The notes under the pieces: model-generated
What the model was told of the DNA's origin: nothing
Databases searched by the model: none
What the model saw: the letters and a program-made list of their open reading frames with translations, nothing else
Source: G963669295 sp963669295
Lineage (GTDB): Bacteria; Bacteroidota; Bacteroidia; Flavobacteriales_D; CALLUQ01
Reading direction: 5' to 3'
Length of the DNA: 64,000 nt
Assembly (NCBI GenBank): GCA_963669295.1
Contig: OY769938.1
Coordinates: forward strand, 3,224,001 to 3,288,000
Shown here: in pieces, positions 1-7,285 of the stretch
Position numbering within the stretch: the stretch's first letter is position 1
Layout: each line of letters begins with the position of its first letter
Made by a program: the position numbers and the translations under genes

Positions 1-747
1 GATCATTATAGCAAATTCAGAATGTCTGACGCTTTAATGGCTACCTATAAGTTGGTATGGGATGAATTTTGCTCGTGGTACCTGGAAATGATAAAGCCCG
101 GTTACGAGCAGCCCATCGACCAACAAACGTTAACGGCTACCATTGGATTTTTTGAGCAATTGCTACGATTGGTACACCCCTTTACCCCTTTCATTGCGGA
201 AGAATTATGGCATTTGATTAAAGAGCGCGATACGAAAGATTGTGTGATGTTAGCAGATTGGCCTAAAGCAGGGAATGTTGATGCAGATTTGCTAAAACAT
301 TTTGACCTGGCAGCGGAGGTTATTTCTAACATTCGAACCATTCGAAAAGACAACAACATTGCCAACAAGGTGATGATTGAGTTAGAAGTAAAAGAAAATG
401 AAGCAATCAACAAGGCGCTTGATGCAGTAATTAGTAAGATGTGTAACATCAGTCAGCTGACTTATGTGTCTGAAAAAACAGCCAATGCCTTCTCGTTCAT
501 TGTGAAATCGAACGAGTATTTTGTGCCCATGGGCGAAAGCATTGATGTGGAAGCTGAAAAAGAGAAGCTTGCTGAAGAATTGAAGTATCAGCAAGGCTTT
601 TTGATTTCGGTAGAGAAGAAGTTGAGCAATGAAAGGTTTGTGAACAACGCCCCTGAAAACGTGGTGGCACTTGAACGCACTAAGCAAGCTGATGCCCAGG
701 CCAAGATTAAGATTTTAGAAGAAAAGTTGATGAATCTGAGCAACTAA
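1..747 (+). CDS. valS: Valine--tRNA ligase, C-terminal part (5' truncated by window edge)
   Basis: The reading frame is open from base 1, so the first ATG at 22 is internal and the gene begins upstream of the window. The visible ~248 residues match the end of class Ia valyl-tRNA synthetase: the helical anticodon-binding domain (motifs KLVWDEFCSWYLEMIKP and HPFTPFIAEELW) followed by the C-terminal coiled-coil arm rich in Glu/Lys (VEAEKEKLAEEL, about the last 65 residues) ending KILEEKLMNL. The enzyme charges tRNA-Val in the cytoplasm; the catalytic HIGH and KMSKS parts lie outside. The HPFTPFIAEELW and C-terminal arm signature is diagnostic for ValRS among the class Ia enzymes. Confidence 0.95.
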   Translation, partial: DHYSKFRMSDALMATYKLVWDEFCSWYLEMIKPGYEQPIDQQTLTATIGFFEQLLRLVHPFTPFIAEELWHLIKERDTKDCVMLADWPKAGNVDADLLKHFDLAAEVISNIRTIRKDNNIANKVMIELEVKENEAINKALDAVISKMCNISQLTYVSEKTANAFSFIVKSNEYFVPMGESIDVEAEKEKLAEELKYQQGFLISVEKKLSNERFVNNAPENVVALERTKQADAQAKIKILEEKLMNLSN

Positions 748-810
748 TTTCCAATCCTTGTTTCGAGATTTAAATCGATAGTTTTAAATTCGTGACTTAG
801 CATTAATTCG

Positions 811-1698
811 TTGAAGCTAGCCGCAATAGATATTGGTTCTAATGCCATCCGCCTGCTGATTGCAGAGGTGTTGGATTTTGATCGGAACATTACCGTTAAA
901 AAACTTTCGCTTACCCGTGTTGCTGTTCGATTGGGTGAAGATGTATTTACCAAGGGGAAGATTTCGGACGAGAAGGTGAAAAAACTGGTGAAAACCATGA
1001 AGGCGTTTCGGCACCTTATGGAAGTATACGAGGTAGAGGATTTTAGGGCTACAGCTACTTCTGCTATGCGTGAAGCAAAAAACGGGAAGGAAGTGGTAGC
1101 AACCATTAAAGAGCAAGCCCGGGTTAAAATTGACATCATTGACGGAAAAACCGAGGCTTCTTATATCTTCCATACGTTTTTTACGCAACCTATTGATCGC
1201 AATGCCGCTTACCTTTATATTGATGTAGGAGGAGGAAGTACTGAAGTGACCTTGCTGGAAGGAGGAAAGCCCATTCAGTCGAAGTCATTTAAAATAGGTA
1301 CGATTCGAATACTTAAAGACAAGGTTCGAAAAGAAGACTGGAAGGAAATGAAAGAGTGGGTGAGGTCATTAAAAATTGATGGATCGTTGATGGCAATTGG
1401 CACTGGTGGAAACATCAATAAATTGATTAAGCTCTGCAATGTTAAAGATACCAACATCGTTGCTTACGAAAAATTGGCTACTACCAGCAATTGGGTGTCT
1501 TCTTTTTCTATGAAGGAACGCATGAACCTCTTGAACCTTCGCTACGATCGTGCTGATGTAATTGTTCCAGCGTCTCAAATCTACTTGACCATCATGCGCA
1601 TAGCAGGCGTAAATAAAATAATGGTGCCTAAGTTAGGGCTGGCAGATGGCGTGGTGTACAGTCTTTATTATGAACGCCAGCAGCCACTTTCAAAATAA
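811..1698 (+). CDS. Ppx/GppA family phosphatase
   Basis: A 295-residue protein of the exopolyphosphatase/guanosine pentaphosphatase family (ASKHA fold). The first phosphate loop is seen as AAIDIGSNAIRLLIAEV at residues 4-20 and the second as YIDVGGGSTEVTLL near residue 135; a third Gly-rich stretch (AIGTGGNINKL) is near 196. The length fits the short two-domain form common in Bacteroidota, without the C-terminal HD-like domain of the long Ppx. The start codon is TTG at 811; no in-frame ATG lies near it, and the DIGSNAIR motif requires a start here. Expected role: hydrolysis of polyphosphate or pppGpp in the cytoplasm. Which substrate it prefers cannot be told from the sequence. Confidence 0.88.
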   Translation: MKLAAIDIGSNAIRLLIAEVLDFDRNITVKKLSLTRVAVRLGEDVFTKGKISDEKVKKLVKTMKAFRHLMEVYEVEDFRATATSAMREAKNGKEVVATIKEQARVKIDIIDGKTEASYIFHTFFTQPIDRNAAYLYIDVGGGSTEVTLLEGGKPIQSKSFKIGTIRILKDKVRKEDWKEMKEWVRSLKIDGSLMAIGTGGNINKLIKLCNVKDTNIVAYEKLATTSNWVSSFSMKERMNLLNLRYDRADVIVPASQIYLTIMRIAGVNKIMVPKLGLADGVVYSLYYERQQPLSK

Positions 1699-1794
1699 AT
1701 CTTTTCATTTCGTGCAACCTTTTCATTTTTCCTTGTCTTTTTAAAAAACGGCAAAGCAAACCCTTTGCTTGTAAGAAAACTAAAGAGAAATAAA

Positions 1795-2442
1795 ATGAAA
1801 AAGATGTTTATTGGGTTGTTGGTAGCATGTACTACTTACACCTATGCTCAAGAAGCAAATGTTCAACAAGATCGCGAAATGCAAACCTTAATCAAGGAAG
1901 GGGCTAAAGTTGGAGGGTTCCTTGCGTTTGAAATGAAAGGTACCGAAATCAATGATCAAACTGCTTTGTTTACTGGGGGGCGTTTGTCGATGGTTGCAGG
2001 GCACAAAATTAATATCGGTTTTGGAGGGTATGGCTTAGTTTCTGATGTAAATAGCAATTACCTGGATGATGAAGGGGAACGATACCTTTATGAAATGGGG
2101 TACGGAGGATTGATTATAGAGCCGGTAGCCATGCCTTATAATGTGGTGCATGTAACATTTCCGGTGTTGTTAGGAGCAGGAGGTATTGGTGTGCACGAGC
2201 AACGGTTTTTCGATTACAACAGTGGCAATACTTCTCAATCAGAATCTTTTGAGTTTAGAGATTCCGATTTCTTTTTGGTGGTTGAGCCTGGCATTAATGC
2301 AGAAATGAACATTGCACGAATACTGAGGTTTGGAGTTGGAGCTTCGTATCGACTTACCAGCGATACTGAATTACTCAACCAACCCAATACGAGTTTAGAT
2401 GGAATGAGTGTAAATTTGGCCATTAAAATAGGTTGGTTTTAG
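1795..2442 (+). CDS. Secreted/outer-membrane barrel-like protein, unknown function
   Basis: I place the start at the ATG at 1795 (MKKMFIGLLVACTTYTYAQ), which begins a clean signal peptide; an in-frame TTG at 1765 would only add a charged leader. The mature part (~197 residues) alternates short Gly/aromatic-rich strands (GGFLAFEMKG, INIGFGGYGLVSD, VTFPVLLGAGGIG, LRFGVGASYRL) and ends in VNLAIKIGWF with a terminal aromatic residue, typical of a small outer-membrane beta-barrel. I recognise no named family. It lies 32 bp ahead of the sigma-factor start and may share its transcript. Confidence 0.7.
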   Translation: MKKMFIGLLVACTTYTYAQEANVQQDREMQTLIKEGAKVGGFLAFEMKGTEINDQTALFTGGRLSMVAGHKINIGFGGYGLVSDVNSNYLDDEGERYLYEMGYGGLIIEPVAMPYNVVHVTFPVLLGAGGIGVHEQRFFDYNSGNTSQSESFEFRDSDFFLVVEPGINAEMNIARILRFGVGASYRLTSDTELLNQPNTSLDGMSVNLAIKIGWF

Positions 2443-2474
2443 CGATTTTTGCAAAAGCATTTATTCAAGTTTAC

Positions 2475-3041
2475 ATGTTGCAGCCCAATTATAAAGACAT
2501 TCATCAAGACATTGTTGCGCAGTGCAGAGCGGGGAATAGGCATGCACAGTACCAACTGTACCAATTATATGCAAAACCAATGCTAAATGTATCGATGCGA
2601 ATATTGAACAACCAGCAAGAAGCAGAAGATGTGCTGCAAGATGCATTTGTAGATGTGTTTACACGACTACAAGAGTTTAGAGGCGATGCTACATTTGGAG
2701 CATGGTTAAAACGCATCGTTGTCAATAAGTCGATCAATGCGTGGAAGAAGAAGAAATTGAGTGTAGCCCCCCTGGAAGGACAGGTAATGGAACAACCCGA
2801 GGTGTTGGATGAGGTACAAGAGTTTCCTTTTACCATTCAGCAAGTACAGGAAGCGTTAGAAGAATTGCCGGAGGGTTACCGGTTAGTGTTTAACCTTTAT
2901 TTATTTGAAGGGTATGGACACAAGGAAATTGCAAATGAACTGGGCATTTCCGAATCTACTTCGAAATCGCAGTACAATCGGTCAAAAAAGAAAATTAGAA
3001 CTATTCTGAACACAAAATATCCTCATTATGAAAACACATAA
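2475..3041 (+). CDS. ECF-type RNA polymerase sigma factor
   Basis: A 188-residue sigma-70 family member. Region 2 is seen at NQQEAEDVLQDAFVDVFTRL followed by TFGAWLKRIVVNKSINAWKKKK (core and -10 binding). Region 4, a helix-turn-helix, is seen at EELPEGYRLVFNLYLFEG and GHKEIANELGISESTSKSQ (-35 binding). The ATG at 2475 is chosen because the longer frame would overlap the preceding gene. Its end overlaps the start of the next gene by 14 bp, the usual arrangement of an ECF sigma with its membrane anti-sigma factor. Regulation by that partner is inferred. Confidence 0.92.
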   Translation: MLQPNYKDIHQDIVAQCRAGNRHAQYQLYQLYAKPMLNVSMRILNNQQEAEDVLQDAFVDVFTRLQEFRGDATFGAWLKRIVVNKSINAWKKKKLSVAPLEGQVMEQPEVLDEVQEFPFTIQQVQEALEELPEGYRLVFNLYLFEGYGHKEIANELGISESTSKSQYNRSKKKIRTILNTKYPHYENT

Positions 3042-3588
3042 AGATCCGTTAGAGGAGTTGGTGGAAAAAAATAAAGAAGCGTTCGATCAATACGAACCGT
3101 CTGAAGGGCTGTGGGAAAAAATAGACCAACGTGTACATCCTAAACAAGAAAAAACAGTTCCATTAAAATGGGTGCTTCGCGTTGCTGCAGTACTGGTTGT
3201 TGCAGTAGGAGTAGCATTAGCGTTTTGGCGTAAAGAAGAAACTGAAATTCCCGTGGAAATTGTGCAGGAGGTCATCACCCTTGAAGACATATCGCCAGAT
3301 TTAGCGGAGGCAGATAGTTACTATTCGATGGAAATTAACCATCGGATGGAAGAATTGGAAAGCATGGGGATTGATCAGGAAATCATGGAAGAAATAGCCA
3401 TGTTAGATGAAGAATATCAACAGTTGTTGGCAGAGGCTGAAGGCAATTTAAACAACGAAAAAGTGATTGAGGCATTGATTCAAAATTACCGGCTGAAGCT
3501 GGAAATTTTGGAAGATGTACTTGAAGAAATAAAACACCAGGAATCAGATGAGAACCATAATACTAGTAACGATGAAATTGAAGCGTAG
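3028..3588 (+). CDS. Putative anti-sigma factor, single-pass membrane protein
   Basis: A 186-residue protein with a cytoplasmic N-terminal segment (residues 1-46, DPLEELVEKNKEAFDQYEPS then a conserved GLWEKIDQRV-type motif), one transmembrane helix at about 47-67 (WVLRVAAVLVVAVGVALAFW) and an acidic, helical periplasmic part. The layout and the GLWEKI-type motif are typical of Bacteroidota proteins encoded directly after ECF sigma factors. It overlaps the sigma gene by 14 bp, so translation is probably coupled. No zinc-binding (ZAS) HxxxCxxC motif is visible. Anti-sigma function is inferred from position and topology. Confidence 0.7.
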   Translation: MKTHKDPLEELVEKNKEAFDQYEPSEGLWEKIDQRVHPKQEKTVPLKWVLRVAAVLVVAVGVALAFWRKEETEIPVEIVQEVITLEDISPDLAEADSYYSMEINHRMEELESMGIDQEIMEEIAMLDEEYQQLLAEAEGNLNNEKVIEALIQNYRLKLEILEDVLEEIKHQESDENHNTSNDEIEA

Positions 3589-4681
3589 ATCTCTACTACT
3601 AATCGTATTAGGAAGTATGTTAACGCTTCCAATGTCTGCAAAAACCAACGAACGCGATAAGCACGATGAAACCGTGAAAAAAACACGGCAAATCAAAAGA
3701 TCGTTTGCGGCTACATCCAACACTTCGGTGGAGTTGGTAAACAAGTATGGCAATATTCATATTAACACCTGGGAAAAAGATAGCATTAGATTAGAGATAG
3801 ATGTAACCGCTATTGGAAAAAAAGCAAACGACGTAGATGGCTTGATGGAATTTGTAGAGTTTGACATCATGGGGAGCTCGTCGTATGTGATTGCGAAAAG
3901 TATTTTCGGCAAAAAGGTAAGCCCGATTACCAAAAATTTTGTGCAAATGAAAAGTGCTTTTAAGAAGAACTTTAAGCTGGAAGTAGAATATACTTTGTAC
4001 ATGCCACAAGGCTGCGACATTAGCTTGAAAAATAAGTTCGGTGATATTTACCTTCCAGATGTAACGGGCGACCTGGATGTGGATTTATCGCATGGAGACT
4101 TGCGTGCTAAAGAAGTAGGCAAGGTGAAACTGTTGAAGGTACAATACGGAAAGGTTAACATCGATAAGATAGCACAAGGTAATTTACAGTTGGGTTTTGC
4201 CGAATTGGATGTAGAAAGCACGGGTGAACTGTTGATTAAAAGCCGATCTTCTGAATACCACATCGCTTCTGCAACCATGCTAAACCTGGAATCTAAGCAC
4301 GATAAATTTTATATCGAATCTGTAGAGCGGGTAGTGGGCGAGGTAGTATTTTCCGACCTTAACATCAAAAAGTTAAAGTACATCCTTGATGTTACCACCA
4401 AGTACGGAGATGTTAATGTGAGCAACATCAATAGCAGCTTTTCAAACATCAGCCTTACAGGAAGTTTTACCGATTATTCGCTGTTGTTTGATAAAGGCAC
4501 CAACTTCGATTTCGATGTTACCATGGATGCTGGAAAAAGCTTTAGTTACCCATCTTCCACTTCCATCACTTCAGATCAAACCATTGAAAAGAAGCGGATG
4601 GTAAATGGCAGCTTTGGCACTCAAAACAGCGGCCGTAACGTACGCATTAATGCTAAGAGCAGCTACATTAAAATGAATTAG
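3572..4681 (+). CDS. DUF4097-like surface/adhesin-type beta-helix protein
   Basis: The ATG at 3572 (MKLKRRSLLLIVLGSMLTLPMSA) gives a signal peptide; an in-frame upstream ATG at 3548 would put residues before it. The mature protein shows the repeated short-strand pattern of the DUF4097 / putative-adhesin superfamily: VELVNKYGNIHINTWEKD, then CDISLKNKFGDIYLPDVTGD, VDLSHGDLRAKEV, LKVQYGKVNIDKI and VTTKYGDVNVSNI. The recurring K(Y/F)GD/N motif marks successive turns. It overlaps the preceding gene by 17 bp, so it is the third gene of a sigma/anti-sigma operon and a likely co-regulated envelope protein. Ligand and function are unknown. Confidence 0.8.
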   Translation: MKLKRRSLLLIVLGSMLTLPMSAKTNERDKHDETVKKTRQIKRSFAATSNTSVELVNKYGNIHINTWEKDSIRLEIDVTAIGKKANDVDGLMEFVEFDIMGSSSYVIAKSIFGKKVSPITKNFVQMKSAFKKNFKLEVEYTLYMPQGCDISLKNKFGDIYLPDVTGDLDVDLSHGDLRAKEVGKVKLLKVQYGKVNIDKIAQGNLQLGFAELDVESTGELLIKSRSSEYHIASATMLNLESKHDKFYIESVERVVGEVVFSDLNIKKLKYILDVTTKYGDVNVSNINSSFSNISLTGSFTDYSLLFDKGTNFDFDVTMDAGKSFSYPSSTSITSDQTIEKKRMVNGSFGTQNSGRNVRINAKSSYIKMN

Positions 4682-5379
4682 TATTCAGTGTCTGCGGTTA
4701 TGTTTACCGTTACTATTTCATTGGCTTTGCGTTTGCTCAATCGCTTTTTGTACACCCTAATCCATACTACAATAAGTGGCACCCCCAATACTGTGGGCCA
4801 TAACCATTGCACCAGCCCGGGTAAAAAATGAAAATTAACGGCAGAAAAGGCCGATACCGTGGCAATGTACCCACCAATCATAGCACCTATATGATTGTAC
4901 AGCCAAAAGTTCTTATCGGTGGGGCGTTTGATGTAAAGTTTCCAATCGCCAGCAACGGTAAATATGCCAATAGCACCAAAAACAATTCCGAGGTACCCCA
5001 CCTGGTTATGAGGAGTAATGTTTATAATTCCCCAAACTACCAGCCCAATGTTAAACAAGGTGGCAACTGCAGTAATGATCCAATCGATGATTGCTACTTT
5101 TTGACCGGATGCCAACTGTTTTTGATAGAGTACCCTGTATCCCCTGGCAATCGAATAAAAGCTGAATATGGCCAGCATCAATAAAAAAGGAATGGGGCGG
5201 TACATGGCAATAATAATGGCCGTTAGGGTAACCAAACTCATCCCCCAAAAGTAGGTTTTGCCCCATAGGCGATGTTGTTTCCCCCCTTTTTTCACCACCA
5301 TAGCAATGGGGGCTACTATTAACGAAAGCATGCCTGAAGCAATGTGTAAGTACAAACAGATGTCAATGAATAATTCCAT
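4678..5379 (-). CDS. DUF2306-type multi-pass membrane protein
   Basis: A 233-residue integral membrane protein with about seven hydrophobic segments (for example YLHIASGMLSLIVAPIAMVV, FLLMLAIFSFYSIARGY, LGIVFGAIGIFTVAGD). The opening HIASG motif followed by KKGGKQHRLWGKTYFWGM is typical of the DUF2306 family found in many Bacteroidota. A conserved His also lies at NHIGAMIGGY. A role in redox or ion transport cannot be established. It converges with the DUF4097 gene with a 4-bp overlap of the two coding ends, so no terminator space exists between them. Confidence 0.7.
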   Translation of the reverse strand: MELFIDICLYLHIASGMLSLIVAPIAMVVKKGGKQHRLWGKTYFWGMSLVTLTAIIIAMYRPIPFLLMLAIFSFYSIARGYRVLYQKQLASGQKVAIIDWIITAVATLFNIGLVVWGIINITPHNQVGYLGIVFGAIGIFTVAGDWKLYIKRPTDKNFWLYNHIGAMIGGYIATVSAFSAVNFHFLPGLVQWLWPTVLGVPLIVVWIRVYKKRLSKRKANEIVTVNITADTEY

Positions 5380-5501
5380 GGTTCAAGTATTTGGTTGCAA
5401 CAAACGTAAGGCGTCCAAAAAGGTGTTGCAATTAATTGTGGTCAACAGCATTATTTTGTGCTCAAATGCAAAAATATGGGACGAATTGCATAGGTGCAGG
5501 G

Positions 5502-6371
5502 CTAAGTTGCATCCTGCATCAATGCCTTAAAAGCTTTTGATTGACCTCGTGAAACAGGGATTTGTTTTTCTACCCCTTCAAACAATACGAGATAACCTTG
5601 CGAATTGCCACTTACCGAGTGCACCTGCTGAATATTAATAAGGTATTTTCGATGACAACGAAACAAGTAGGGGAGGTGTGCCAACGCTTGTTGAGCATTG
5701 GTAAGCGTATTGCGTTGCAATTGCGATTGTTGAGTGCCCTCTTTCATAAAGTAGAATTCAATGTAATTGCCTTCGGCCTCAATCCATAGCAGTTGGTCGG
5801 GCATGAAGGTGAAAGCATCTTTCCCATTTTCTGCGGTTAAGGTAATGGTAGCTGCAGGAACTTTATGTGGAGTATCGTGCGACTGAATATGTACGTTCAG
5901 TTCTTGTGCTTTCTTGAGGTTCTTTTGCAATAAAATGACCTGGTTGGTTAATACCGATATGATGGCAGGAAGAAGACCAATAACCAGGGTGTTGAATTGA
6001 AATAACAAAAATTGCATCAGGCTGTATTCGGTATTGCTCAGGTAAGCATGATAGCAAAAATTAGCTGTGCCAATGGTGAGAAAATGGAACAAAATCCACA
6101 ATATATCTTTCCATACCACCCATTTCTCTTCCACAAACCATCGAGGAATAAGCCGGGGAATGGCAATAATGTTAAACGCCAATATCGCGAATGTAATTAA
6201 CCCGTAATGCATGGTGATTTTCGACTTCACTTCATCGTTCAACCGGTCAATGCCAAATGGCTCAAAGAATCCCAGGAAGAGAAAAATAAATAAACCAAAG
6301 GCAAGCGCAAACAAGAAGTTGGGCAACAACTTCTTGTTCAAGGGGTAGGGTTGCTTTAATATTCTGAGCAT
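5502..6371 (-). CDS. LytTR-family DNA-binding regulator with membrane N-terminus
   Basis: A 289-residue protein with four predicted membrane helices in the first ~160 residues (FLFALAFGLFIFLFLGFFEPFG, ITFAILAFNIIAIPRLI, ILWILFHFLTIGTANF, TLVIGLLPAIISVLTNQ). A linker follows, then a C-terminal LytTR domain at about 190-285. The diagnostic stretches are LLWIEAEGNYIEFYF, FRCHRKYLINIQQVHSV and EKQIPVSRGQSKAF. No receiver domain or histidine kinase is encoded beside it, so it is a one-component membrane-anchored regulator. Target genes are unknown; the DUF481 gene transcribed away from it is the nearest candidate. Confidence 0.88.
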   Translation of the reverse strand: MLRILKQPYPLNKKLLPNFLFALAFGLFIFLFLGFFEPFGIDRLNDEVKSKITMHYGLITFAILAFNIIAIPRLIPRWFVEEKWVVWKDILWILFHFLTIGTANFCYHAYLSNTEYSLMQFLLFQFNTLVIGLLPAIISVLTNQVILLQKNLKKAQELNVHIQSHDTPHKVPAATITLTAENGKDAFTFMPDQLLWIEAEGNYIEFYFMKEGTQQSQLQRNTLTNAQQALAHLPYLFRCHRKYLINIQQVHSVSGNSQGYLVLFEGVEKQIPVSRGQSKAFKALMQDAT

Positions 6372-6409
6372 GCGTTTACCTTCTTTTCAGTACCACGAAT
6401 TTAATATTA

Positions 6410-6417
6410 TAAATTTG
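6410..6417 (+). promoter_or_regulatory. Bacteroidota -7 box (TAAATTTG) upstream of the DUF481 gene
   Basis: TAAATTTG fits the TAnnTTTG -7 consensus of the Bacteroidota primary sigma factor and lies only 7 bases ahead of the ATG at 6425, implying a very short leader. No clear -33 TTG was found. It sits in the 53-bp space between the divergent LytTR and DUF481 genes. Confidence 0.5.
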
Positions 6418-6424
6418 CGTTTGC

Positions 6425-7198
6425 ATGATTGGAAAGTATCTATCGACTATAATAGTAATACTGTGTTGCGGCTTTTTGGCCCGGGGGCAAATCGTGAACA
6501 TTGAAAGTAAACGATTTGAAGATGATATGGATGGATGGTTTGGTAGTGTAGACTTTAACCTGAACTATACCAAAAATACGAAAGAAGTTTGGCAAGGAGG
6601 TAACCGGGTTCGGGTACAACGCAACAAAAGCCATCATTCCTTTTTAATACTCAGCGATTTAAGCCTGGTAAGGGTGAATAGCGATTTTTTTCTCAACAGG
6701 GGTTTTGCCCACTTTCGTTTCGATCAGTCGTTCAACGAAAAAGAGCGGTTTTGGCTAGAGGCATTCCAACAAGGGATGTATAATCAGATACAACGTATGA
6801 AATTTAGGTCGCTAACCGGAATAGGGGCACGCTACGAAATATTCGACAACGATTCGTTAGACTTGAGCATTGGGGTTGCTGGGATGTACGAATATGAAGA
6901 AATTACCGACCCTGAAAACTTAGAAACGCCCACTTCTCAGTTGTTGCGGTTAAGCAGTTATTTGGCGTTTGATGTGAACGTAGGGAAGGTTATGCGTTTC
7001 AATACCATTGTATATTACCAGCCTGCTGCTGCCGATTTTTCCGACTATCGGATATCGAACGAATCCACTTTATTTTTTCACATTTCCAACCATTTGTCGT
7101 TTAAAGTCATCTACTCTATGGTGTATGATGCAAAACCTCCGATAAATGTTCATCACCTAAACTCCAGTTTAAAGAACGCTTTGAGTTTTAATTTCTAA
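6425..7198 (+). CDS. DUF481 domain-containing outer-membrane protein
   Basis: A 257-residue protein with a signal peptide (residues 1-21, ending GFLARG) and a barrel-like mature part. The DUF481 features are the opening GWFGSVDFNLNYTKNTKEVW, amphipathic strands such as DLSLVRVNSDFFLNRGFAHFR and FWLEAFQQGMYNQIQRMKFR, the central GIGARYEIFD, and a C-terminal strand ending ALSFNF. DUF481 proteins are YdiY-like outer-membrane proteins of unknown function. The gene is transcribed away from the LytTR regulator. Confidence 0.82.
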   Translation: MIGKYLSTIIVILCCGFLARGQIVNIESKRFEDDMDGWFGSVDFNLNYTKNTKEVWQGGNRVRVQRNKSHHSFLILSDLSLVRVNSDFFLNRGFAHFRFDQSFNEKERFWLEAFQQGMYNQIQRMKFRSLTGIGARYEIFDNDSLDLSIGVAGMYEYEEITDPENLETPTSQLLRLSSYLAFDVNVGKVMRFNTIVYYQPAAADFSDYRISNESTLFFHISNHLSFKVIYSMVYDAKPPINVHHLNSSLKNALSFNF

Positions 7199-7285
7199 CG
7201 TTTTTTGACTGTGGTTGTAGTCATTTATTGGCTAAATTCGTCTTACCGGTAAGGTGAGGTAAAACAATTGAATGGGACATTGAAA

